NCBI RefSeq assembly: GCF_000005505.3
Contig: NC_016133.3
Span: 3,286,001 to 3,350,000, forward strand
From: Brachypodium distachyon
Lineage: Eukaryota > Streptophyta > Magnoliopsida > Poales > Poaceae
Reading direction: 5' to 3'
Length of the DNA: 64,000 nt
How positions within the stretch are numbered: the first letter of the stretch is position 1; each line of letters begins with the position of its first letter. Both the position numbers and the translations under genes were made by a program. Below, in pieces: positions 1-10,321 of this stretch. A model generated the notes under the pieces. It made no database searches. It was not told where the DNA came from and worked only from the letters and a program-made list of their open reading frames with translations.

Positions 1-19
1 GATTTTTTTTTCATTTTAG

Positions 20-782
20 ATGAATGATTTCAAGTCAACAGAAGATTTATCTGCAGGCTCTCTGAGTACAGCTGGGCAGTCAAGGCAGACGTCCTGGGCC
101 TCTATAGGTAATTAGCATCCACCCATTTCTCTCTATTTACCCTTTACCCTTGATATATTCAGCAAGACAAAAGAATTGCTTTTCGCGAGTCCTACATGAA
201 GAACTGCAACACAACTATATTTAGATTTGGAATGCACATTTACAATTGCATCAACGATTGGCTGCCTGTTCCCTTGTAGGAAAATACAAGAGGAAAAATA
301 ATATTTTTCTTGGTCATGTGGATGTCTTTTGAGCCATGCCTTGTACAAAAACATATGTCTCCATACACCAAGTCTACTTGGTTCAAAATCTACATGGCTA
401 ATCATTATAATGTGCATAAGCGTGAGAATCTTCTTGGCCTATTTTCTAGCAATAATAATAGATTTAGTTAGTGGCACACCACTACACCATTTTCCCCTTG
501 CAATGTTGCTTGCATGTTTACAAGGTGCTGACCAGTAGTACATATTTTATTTCTGCAGACTTCGAGCCAGCAAGATCCATGCTGCCCATTGATATCTTCC
601 CAGACAAGCCAGGGCAAGAGACCTCCTCCTGCCCCCCAAGAGGACCCAGGAAGGCGAGGAGGAAGAAGACCAGAACATCGTCTCCTACCTCCTCAGCGAG
701 ATCGTCTTCCTCGAGGTCGAGGGCCTCGTTCGCGTCGGCTTACGACGATTTCAACGAGTCTCAAAGAGGATTCCGGGTTTGA
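20..782 (+). CDS. 3' end of an unidentified gene (two last exons)
   Basis: Two exons can be read. The first is 20-107, after a pyrimidine-rich acceptor ending TTTTAG. The second is 559-782, after TTTCTGCAG, and ends in TGA. The donor at 108 is GTAATT. Exon 20-107 ends with one base that completes an Asp codon in the next exon, so the phases agree. The joined part encodes about 103 residues. It is Ser/Thr-rich at first (DFKSTEDLSAGSLS), then has a Pro/Asp stretch (LPIDIFPDKPGQ), then a basic Arg/Lys/Ser-rich tail ending in GFRV. I do not recognise the family. The low-complexity basic tail looks like the disordered C-terminus of a larger protein that lies left of the window. The reading frame is well supported by splice phase. 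The assignment as a gene end is inference. Confidence 0.5.
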
Positions 783-2024
783 AAAAAACCATGTGTGGCT
801 CACAGAATGCATATACATGTTTCGGTTTAGGGAGGGAGATGATTTGTGAATTGCTGATTCTTTGTTTAAACTTTACAGTGGGTACATAGTTTGAAATGCA
901 AAAGGAAATTGGAAGTAAATCAATGTTTTAAACACATATGTATATGCACTGATGTTTCTGAGTCATGGAGTCATGGTACCCATCCTAGATGGTCAAAATA
1001 GCCGAATTATATCCCTGAACAGAGGAAAAGTATCTTGATTCACTTTATCTTTCAAGACATATAACTGTAAAAGTGACTAATCAGCATCCATGCCAAAGCA
1101 AACACCATTGATGATCACATGTGTGGACTAATTAAGACCAGGACCTATAAACCCTTTTTTTCAAATGCCAGGATAGACGTGCTATTGACATGATGAGATG
1201 CAGAGATGGCTCATCATGCCTACAATTAGCACAGTGTTCAAGGTCTGTGTACTTTCTTCAGAGAACATCACTAGTAAATAGTAATACCATGGTCTCAATT
1301 AGCTAACCCGATCAGCATTCTGCAATAAGATCAGTAATTTGCTTCTTCTGTTTCCAAGAGCTGCAACTTTGCTTTCCTTGCACATGGCTGAAAATAAAAT
1401 AGTACGGTACTACTGAAGAGATCAAAAGAGAACTTCTGGAAGAACGTGAAAAAAAAGTCCACATGAAACAGTGAATTTCCCACAGGATTTGAGAAGGGTT
1501 TAGCTGGCCAGATCCTTGCATTGACCAACTTAGGTTGCATTTAGCATTACGGTGGGTCATGATAATCCCGATTGGTCAACCAGTTTTGATCAATTTTAAC
1601 TGTTTGGTTAACCAATTTTTCTCTATTTCCAGCAATTTTTCACTGAATATTATAGAAAAAGATTCGTGGCAAATATTTTACCGATGGCAAAATGGACCTT
1701 TACCTGGGGCCAATTGCTATGCTTCAATTCGCGTCGTCGACTTATCATGGCATGCCACGTGTCCAGACCATACCCCTTTGCATCAGGACGTTGGCCATGA
1801 ACCAACCCAAAGATCGGTGCACAAGCTATGAATATTCCAGTGGCACTTGGGAAGGCTTCGTCAGCTCAGCTGCAGAGCACAGCAGAGCAGAGCATAGCAG
1901 AGGACGCCATTGCAGCCAGGGCAAGCACAAAGACAGCTGGAAAAACTCCTCGGAGAGATAGCTCAAGATGTCCATGGAAAGCAAAGCACCCCAGGCCCAT
2001 GGCTAGCTCGCCGTCGATTGAGGC
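783..2024. other. Intergenic, upstream of the first early nodulin-like gene
   Basis: No supportable coding region. The left part should hold the 3' UTR of the gene ending at 782. The right part, which is rich in GCAGAGCA-like short repeats around 1870-1910, should hold the promoter of the gene starting at 2133. Confidence 0.5.
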
Positions 2025-2034
2025 CTACAAATAC
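2025..2034 (+). promoter_or_regulatory. TATA-like element CTACAAATAC
   Basis: CTACAAATAC lies 108 bases before the ATG of the early nodulin-like gene at 2133. The same ten bases occur 93 bases before the ATG of its tandem paralogue (4672-4681). Flanking DNA is otherwise dissimilar, so the shared decamer is a plausible core promoter element kept since the duplication. Confidence 0.5.
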
Positions 2035-2132
2035 CACGGGGCTTAGCTCTCTTCGACCTCATCCAAGCAGTCGAAGAAGAAGCCTGGTTGCTTAGCTATC
2101 TAGCTAGGTAGTTTTTGATAATCTTTGCAGCC

Positions 2133-3039
2133 ATGGCGAAAGCGGCAGCTGGTTTTGGTCTTGTGCTCGCGTGCTTTGCTCTGGCGGCGTCCATGGCCGG
2201 CGCGACGCAGTTCATGGTCGGCGGCGCCGGTGGCTGGAGCGTGCCCGGCGCCGGCGGCGAGTCGTTCAACAGTTGGGCCATGAAGAACAGGTTCCAGGTC
2301 GGAGACACCCTAGGTAATGCCGAGCTCCAGACATCAGATGCTCTTCAAGAGTTCATTCTGTCGCCATGATCTGAATTGACGGTGTTTCTGGCTTTCTGCT
2401 GCAGTGTTCGTGTACCCGAAGGACACCGACTCGGTGCTGCAGGTGTCGGCGTCGAGCTACAACGCCTGCAACACGACGGCGTACGACAAGAAGTTCGCCG
2501 ACGGCGACACGGCGTTCGCGCTGGACCGCGCGGGGGCATTCTTCTTCATCAGCGGCGTCGAGGCCAACTGCCGCGCCAACGAGAAGCTCATCGTCATGGT
2601 CCTCGCCGCCGGCCGCAACGGCACCGGCACCGGCGGGGGGCCGCCGCCTTCGTCTTCCTCGTCTGCTCCGCCTCCTGCGTCCGCCGCACCGCCGCCTTCG
2701 CCGTCCGCTTCCGCCCCGCCGCCAGCGACGCCCCCCGCCGCGCCCGCCCCTAAGTCCCCCAGCCCCAAATCGGCTCCTCCTCCGGCCCCCGCTTCTTCCC
2801 CACCTCCGACGACGGCGAGCTCCCCCCCACCCGCCGCGTCTCCTCCTAGCTCACCCCCCTCCGCTCCGGCGTCACCCACGCCATCCGCTCCGGAATCTCC
2901 GCCATCTGCTCCGGCCGGCGCGTCGCCGCGTCCGGCGGGGCCCAGCGACCGGAACGCCGCCGCCGGGGTCACGGCGGGCCTCGCTGGTTCGGCCGCGGCC
3001 TGCGCCGTCGTCGGCTACGCCATGCTGTTTGCCCTCTGA
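2133..3039 (+). CDS. Early nodulin-like protein (phytocyanin fold, GPI-anchored), copy 1
   Basis: Two exons, 2133-2313 and 2405-3039, with a GTAATG...CTGCAG intron that splits a Val codon. The product is 271 residues. Residues 1 to about 26 are a signal peptide (LVLACFALAASMAGA). A plastocyanin-like domain runs to about residue 128, including the family landmarks FQVGDTL, FVYPKDTDSV, YNACNTT and FFFISGVEANC. The two Cys of the fold disulfide are present, but His and Met copper ligands are not, so like other ENODLs it should not bind type-1 copper. Next comes a Pro/Ser/Ala-rich region of about 110 residues of the arabinogalactan type. The last 25 residues are hydrophobic, as in a GPI-anchor signal. 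It would sit on the outer plasma membrane. The intron position is typical of the family. The start at 2133 is chosen because it begins the signal peptide. An upstream in-frame TTG is not a plant start. Confidence 0.93.
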
Positions 3040-4671
3040 AGATCTGGAGCGCGAGGGAGGAAGTGCGTGTGTGATTGATTTGGTGCCGTGATTTGTAAAA
3101 GACGTGAGATCTGTGTGGATGGAGCGATCGGTCTGTTTGTTGTACGAAAACTACGAATTCGTTTTCCACGGGATGAAATAATTAACAAGTCGAGAAGACG
3201 ATCTTGAAGAAAAGAAATAGGGGGAAATGGTATTCGATCATGTGGCGGTTTCGAAATGGATCGATTGTATGCTCGCACGAATCTACTTCTGGCCGTTTGG
3301 GCTCATCATGCATGCCACTGGAGCATGATTTTTTTTCTTTAACGACAAAATTGAAGACATGATTTATGAATCTATGATTCTGAAGAAAGGTTTATAGTAC
3401 AATTTTATTAAAAAAATATAATGTTTTCTTTTAGATTGCTAGATTGCATTTTCTTTAAAATTAATTTTTTTGACAATGTTTACCCCTTTTTTTTTTGTCA
3501 CATTTTTTTCCCGAACTCGTTGCACTTTGTTAAGCTTTATCCCATTTAATATTTTTTTCCCCGGTTCTAACTAGTTGGGCTTGGGCCAATCTGTCAGGCT
3601 AACGTGACCGGTGAGCAGGATTCAAACTCGGAAGGTAAAACCGCTAGCAGCTCCATTATTAATCGGGCCAATTGTTTGGCTAGCAAAGAATTAGGAAGAG
3701 GGATTCAATATGAAATTCGATCAAATCACACATATAATTAACCTCAGTTCCTCTTTAATGACATCATTCCTCTAGAATTGTCTTCCATGTGGCAAACAAA
3801 CCTGATTTTTTAATCCATAATTCAAATTCAACAAAATAAAATCATATAAAAAATTGATAATTATTTCTACCAAAATGAACCATACAAAATGAGGGCTACC
3901 AAACGAGTTATAAATGTGTTTTTTCCCTGCCCGCTTTAGCCTTGACCCGACCTCGCAACCCGCCCTAGCTTACTTAGTTGCATCGCTCGCTACGCCATTT
4001 CCCGTGAGGCCAAGTAGCAAGCCAGAGGAAAAACAGAGGGCAACAAGGAATAGAATGCAGAGATGGCAAGCTTGCATGTTAGAGATTTCCGCTTTGCAGA
4101 AGGAATCAAAATCACCAGCCAAGACAACCTAACAAGCAGAACCAACCACTTGTTAGTAGAACCAAAGAAAAATTGTTAATAGTGTAAACCTTACACAATG
4201 TTACAAGTTAGAGATAGAATGTGTGACACGAAATTTTAAACATAACAAACATTGTCACAAATTTACACCCACGAGTAAAAAAGTGAAATTCGCTCCAAAC
4301 TTTATGACCTGCCTTGAATTAATAAGTCGCGATCGAGGATGAAAAAAAGATAAACAATAAAACATGCTTGGCCAGGGAAAATCCATTTCGATCTGACGGC
4401 CACACGCGCTGATGATCCACATTCGGAGTGTGCTGCAACGGGGCAGGCAAAGCATCGATTCTAAAAGGCAACACACACGCACGCACAAGGCGCGCCCTGC
4501 GCCCGGCACGAGAAAAGGAGGCCACACTGGCATGCACGTGCAACGCCTGGCTCGCACACGCACGACCGATCGACGTTTAGCTTGCGCCGACCACCAAAAG
4601 CAAGGCATCCTCCCCGTGTACGTAGTACAGCTTGTAAAGCTAGGCCTGTACATGCAGATACGCGTGCCTAG
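3040..4671. other. Intergenic between the two early nodulin-like genes
   Basis: 3040 to about 3200 is the 3' UTR of copy 1. 3300-3900 is AT-rich and contains a possible Tourist-like MITE between about 3670 and 3910, with imperfect inverted ends resembling GTTTGGTAGC. I could not fix its ends or target duplication. 4250-4670 should contain the promoter of copy 2. No coding region is supported. Confidence 0.35.
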
Positions 4672-4681
4672 CTACAAATAC
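4672..4681 (+). promoter_or_regulatory. TATA-like element CTACAAATAC (copy 2)
   Basis: Identical to the decamer at 2025-2034 and at a similar distance (93 bases) from the ATG of the downstream paralogue. See the entry for the first copy. Confidence 0.5.
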
Positions 4682-4764
4682 GTACCCCAGGCCCAGAGAA
4701 CGTATAGTAGTACACATCCATTCGATCGATTTTTCACTTTGGAGTTCAGTTTCTAGAACTAGCC

Positions 4765-5534
4765 ATGTCGAGCCGTAGATCTCGTGCTGCGGGCCTGGTT
4801 CTCGCCTGCGCGGCTCTCATGGCGGCGGTGTCCGGCGCCGGCGCGGCCAAGTACACCGTCGGCGGCGACAACGGCTGGGCCGTGCCAGCCGCCGGCGCCG
4901 AGTCCTACAACACCTGGGCCGAGAAGACCGGCTTCCAGACCGGCGACCAGCTCCGTGAGCAAAATCTTCACTTCACACATTTCATTTTCACACAATTTCA
5001 TTTCCGTTTGGATTGATTAATTCCATTGGTGATCTCTGATCATGTTTTTGGACTGTGGATTATATATATATATCAGTGTTCGTGTACCCCAAGGACAAGG
5101 ACTCGGTGCTGCTGGTGGAGCCGGCGGGGTACAACGCCTGCAACACCTCCGCCTACGACAAGGCCTTCAGCGACGGGAGCACCGTGTTCGACCTCGACCG
5201 CGCCGGGGCCTTCTTCTTCATCAGCGGCGTCGACGCCAACTGCCGCGCCAACGAGAAGCTCATCGTCATGGTCTCCGCCGCCAAGGGAGCCCCGCCTCCG
5301 AGCCAGCAGGGGTCGTCGCCGTCTCCTCCCTCGGGTGACGCTGACGCCGACGCCGGCAGCGCGATGCCTTCTTCGCCCAACACTCCAGCCACGCCGAATT
5401 CTCCGCCGGCCGCCGCCAACAACTCGACGGCCAATGGCGGGCCTCCTGCCGCCGCCAACGGTGCTGGCTTCGCGGTGGCTGGCTTTGCCGGCTTGTTCAT
5501 GGCGTGGTTTGGATATGCCATGCTTGGTCTCTGA
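4765..5534 (+). CDS. Early nodulin-like protein (phytocyanin fold, GPI-anchored), copy 2
   Basis: Two exons, 4765-4954 and 5077-5534. The intron (GTGAGC...TATCAG) is in the same place and phase as in the gene at 2133. The product is 215 residues. It has a signal peptide (residues 1 to about 27), a plastocyanin-like domain (VGGDNGWAVP, YNTWAEKTGFQTGD, FVYPKDKDSV, YNACNTS, FFFISGVDANC) and a shorter linker rich in Ala, Pro, Ser and Asn. A hydrophobic C-terminus ending GYAMLGL suits GPI anchoring. As in copy 1, the disulfide Cys pair is kept and the copper His/Met ligands are absent. The linker is much less Pro-rich than in copy 1, and this is the main difference between them. The orientation, intron and motifs mark the pair as a tandem duplication. 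Confidence 0.93.
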
Positions 5535-5763
5535 ATCTGATACTACTTAATCTGCGAAGTGATTTTTCACTGGTCTTTTAAGGTCCAGATCAGAGAATGT
5601 TAATTTCTACTGTAAAAGGCATTGTGTCTTTGTGCCTGTACTCTTTTAGTCGTGAACCACATGTTGTAATGCAATGCCGCAAATCACCAACGCTAACATG
5701 TACGCAAACTGAAGAACCCAAATGAAGAACATTTCAGTGTCCAAAAATTCAAACACGTTATCA

Positions 5764-6044
5764 GAAAACCATGATGAGTAGTTCTTGCAATTTCTTAGCC
5801 TAAGGGTTGTCATTTACCAACATACTGAAGCATCAAACTATTCAATGCAAAACGTGAAGATTGCGATTTCTTAGCATCAAACTATTCAATGCAAAACTAT
5901 TCAATCCAAATGAAAACCATGATGAGTAGTTCTTGCAATTTCTTAGCCTAAGGGTTGTCATTTACCAACATACTGAAGCACCAACATACTGATGATTGCG
6001 AAGCAATCTTTCAGCGTTGTCATTTACCAACATACTGAAGCATT
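5764..6044 (+). repeat. Imperfect tandem duplication in the 3' flank of ENODL copy 2
   Basis: A 69-base block at 5764-5832 is repeated at 5912-5980, a spacing of 148 bases. A shorter third piece containing GTTGTCATTTACCAACATAC is at about 6016-6044. Between the copies, ATCAAACTATTCAATGCAAA occurs twice. Nearly the same 20 bases occur again at about 7386-7405 inside the first intron of RPS14. The block lies between the convergent genes ENODL copy 2 and RPS14. Confidence 0.8.
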
Positions 6045-6363
6045 ATATACATTCACGAACTAGTAACACGTTTTAGCATATTCCGAATGAGCATGTTTTA
6101 GCATTCAAACTGAAATAATAGTGCATTTGCAACGATGTTGCAAGGACTGGAATCATCTGCGTGCTTGGATAGGATCTTTTTTCACATAAATACGACAGGC
6201 AATTCAGTACACAAATATAACTCTCAATAAACTAAAAGTTAACAGCTCTGAACTCAGAGTAAACTGAAAGTCATGAACAGACGACCCATCGAATCTACGA
6301 GGTTATCAAAATAGTAATTAAAAGTCTTGATGACGACATCGAAAGACGACGGAAAAAAGGCGT

Positions 6364-7895
<1,532 letters not shown>

Positions 7896-8021
7896 GGTGG
7901 TACGAGGAGACGGGAGATCGAGACGAGCGCCGGTGCTTCCTCTCCTTGTGATTCAGGTGGTTAGCTCGCCGCTGCCGCCGCCGGAATTTCTAGAAGAGAG
8001 AGAAAGATGCAGCGGGAGAGG

Positions 8022-8126
8022 TTATATACGATGGCGGCGGAAGATTGGGTAGGGTTTATTGCAGAGGGCGAAGGCGGAGGCAGACTCTGCAAGTCGGGCC
8101 GGAGATATCATGGGCCTAGATGGGCC
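8022..8126 (-). promoter_or_regulatory. RPS14 promoter: TATA box, telo-box and two site II motifs
   Basis: Read toward the gene, two TGGGCC/GGCCCA site II motifs (8111-8116 and 8121-8126) precede a telo-box (TAAACCCTA at 8050-8058) and a TATATAA-like box (about 8022-8029), 127-134 bases before the ATG. The telo-box plus site II pair is an established signature of co-regulated plant ribosomal protein genes, driven in dividing cells by TCP and Pur-alpha/TRB-type factors. The motifs are seen directly. Their function here is inferred. Confidence 0.65.
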
Positions 8127-8901
8127 ATGAAAACGAGGCCTGATGTACAGCTGTGCTCACACCAGATTCCGTTGCGTGGGCCTTCATCAGCCTCTGGGCC
8201 CTCAATGACTCATCTGAATTTGAGCCTTGCGCTAAAAAAAAAATCTGAATTTGAGCCCGTTCTGGCCTAAGAAACATATTCGGCTGAAGTTTCCTCTCAA
8301 AAAAAAAGAAATCGGCCTAAGTCTGGCTGGTCCACGTGTCATCTGTTTGTATGGCCAGTGGCACCGTCCATGGCTCCATGCATATATGGAAAATCAACAA
8401 AAAAAAACGCTTTTTCCAGACGTGTATGTCTATCTTCTTCCTGGTGCCCGGCGGTGCAAGGCGTTTCTGCGCATCGCACAAGCTCGACCTCCCCAATATG
8501 GATAACGCCGGCCAGGACAAGAGCGAACGTAACCAGTTCCAGCCAGCCGCGAATCCACGAAAACGGCAAAGATACAAACCTATATAACTCCTACTTATTA
8601 TATATACGGCGAGAGCCGCCGGTCGCCGTCGTGGGTCCCTAGGACGCCAGCTATAGCTAAGCTCATTAAACCAAAAAGGTGCGCCACTGGCCGGCCGGAA
8701 AAGCGACGCCGCGTCGACGAGCGGCATGCCACGTTGAACGCTCCCTCGTCGCGACCGGCGCACGAGCGCCGAATAACTTTCCGGCATGCCACGGAAAGGC
8801 AGAGAGGCGCCGCGCGAGCCGCCGGATCCGTACACCTGTGCGATCCCGTCTTCTTGTCCGTTTCTCGAGCTCTGCCGTGTCGCCCATGGCACCCCGGCTG
8901 C
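8127..8901. other. Divergent intergenic region between RPS14 and the gene at 8991
   Basis: No coding region supported. More GGGCC site II-like motifs occur near 8175-8200. From 8690 the sequence is GC-rich and probably forms the proximal promoter of the small gene at 8991. Confidence 0.4.
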
Positions 8902-8908
8902 TATAAAT
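8902..8908 (+). promoter_or_regulatory. TATA box of the small gene at 8991
   Basis: TATAAAT at 8902-8908, 89 bases before the ATG. Transcription would start near 8935, leaving a short 5' UTR with no upstream ATG. This supports 8991 as the start codon. Confidence 0.6.
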
Positions 8909-8990
8909 TCGCCTCACCTTGAGCCCTGAGGTCGCCACACTCACTAACAGTCTTAACACTTTTAGGCAGCTAGTGTAAGTGAGTGAAATA

Positions 8991-9329
8991 ATGGCGAAGG
9001 CGCAGGTGGCGGCGAGGTTCGTGACGGAGGTGGCGCCGCCGCAGCTGGTGTCGATCGTGCGGCGGAGGCGGCAGCACAGGGCGCCCTGCAGGAGCGGCGC
9101 CGCAGTGCTTGACACCATCGCCGAGGACGACAGGGAGCTGCAGCTCTCTGCCGCCGCCGACGCCGCCGTGGCGCCGTCGCCCAAGAGGCCGGCGGCCGCG
9201 TCTCCGGCTGGATCAGCGCGCACGGGGGGCGGGTTCATGAGGGAACTCAGCGGCTGCTTCTCCGGCAGCAACAGGGTCGTGCATGTGGTCAGATTGCCGC
9301 CGGCGGCAGCGGCAGCTGGGGAAGTATAG
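8991..9329 (+). CDS. Small conserved-looking plant protein, function unknown
   Basis: Single-exon gene of 112 residues. The N-terminal half carries the pattern RFVTEVAPPQLVSIVRRRR followed by LDTIAEDDREL. I recall this pattern from a family of small uncharacterised land-plant proteins. The family link is from memory and needs a search. The middle is Ala/Pro-rich (about residues 58-80). The C-terminus has FMRELSGCFSGSNRVVHVV. No signal peptide or membrane segment is visible. The protein is basic and may be cytosolic or nuclear. The ATG at 8991 is chosen over an upstream in-frame GTG. A good TATA box lies 89 bases upstream. GC-rich coding sequence matches other grass genes nearby. No biochemical role can be assigned. 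Confidence 0.7.
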   Translation: MAKAQVAARFVTEVAPPQLVSIVRRRRQHRAPCRSGAAVLDTIAEDDRELQLSAAADAAVAPSPKRPAAASPAGSARTGGGFMRELSGCFSGSNRVVHVVRLPPAAAAAGEV

Positions 9330-10321
9330 GCGAGAGCACAAAGCAGGGCACGGCCGGCGAGCGGTCTGTGCGCACCAGCTGCATGGTAATTAATTAAGCT
9401 CAAAGAGGCTTTGGGCTCTTTTCCCTTTTCGGAAAAGAAATAATTAAGCTCACGAAGGAACGAACTAAGGCTGGTAACAAAAGTAGCATTATGCGTGGCA
9501 CTACGTGCAGTGCCACGTACGCATTTAAGGTGATGTGGCACATGCTTCAACGAAGAAAGAGATAATAGTATCATAATATGATACGAGATAACATAGCATT
9601 TTTCAAGGCATGTTGTCTCTCTTGTAAATTAATAAATGAAGGTCTTATGATACCATAGTTATTGTCGGAAAACGTGACGTTGCCGGCAATCTTTGTCGGA
9701 GGCTTTCCATTGGGTCTCCCAAAGAGACAACTACCACGTCGTGGGTGGCTGGGAACGCCCAAGGCAAAGACAAGGCCGCCGGCAAAGGAACCAAAAGACC
9801 TCCGGCAAACGAAGACTCCCGTCAAAGAGGCCAGAAGGCACACGACAAAGAACCTTCAGGTCTCGCCTCGCTCCCCCAACCTCTCATGCGCCTCCTCTGA
9901 TCCATAGCGGCAGTGTGTCATCGGGGCTCCATGCTTCATATGCGGCGCCGAGCGGCGGCGGCTCTTATGCCCAATGGAGGCGGCACGTCGGAGCTCCATG
10001 CAACGGCGTGGTGGGGCCACACAATGTGGCGGAGGCGTACGGGACATGGATGCTCCGTGTGGCGGCGCCAACATGTGACGGCGGCATCTCTTGGGGGCAT
10101 TCCGCACATGACACGATGGAGGGTTGTAGATATACACAACATATGGATGGATGTAGCTTCATCTTTTCGAGAATCTAAAACCAAAAGTTAGCAGTTTCAG
10201 AAGCTCGTAGCTATTTTTTCCCATCTTATTGCCGTTCGTGTTGCCAACCACATTAGGATTAATCCCAAGAAACATCAGACACCTCCAAGGATTCCTTCAA
10301 CCACAGCTCACAGCTTGCGAG
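9330..10321. other. Intergenic with probable degraded transposon sequence
   Basis: 9480-9660 has MITE-like character: short inverted pieces such as GTGGCACTACGTGCAGTGCCAC. 9660-9860 has repeated CGGCAAA and GACAAAG units (TTTGTCGGAGGC, CTCCGGCAAACG) like the subterminal repeats of CACTA elements. 9900-10140 is GC-rich with no convincing gene. The open frames here are short and mutually overlapping, and I do not call them. Confidence 0.3.

Noticed and set aside
2457..2972. 171-codon minus-strand frame inside the first ENODL gene
   Set aside because: It is the antisense of the GC-rich Pro/Ser linker; Gly/Ala-only composition, no domain, no promoter.
5764..6044. CRISPR-like array from repeated blocks
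   Set aside because: Only two to three long imperfect copies in a eukaryotic intergenic region; it is a local duplication.
9693..10178. 161-codon plus-strand frame
   Set aside because: Lies over transposon-like repeats, with overlapping frames on both strands and no family similarity recognised.
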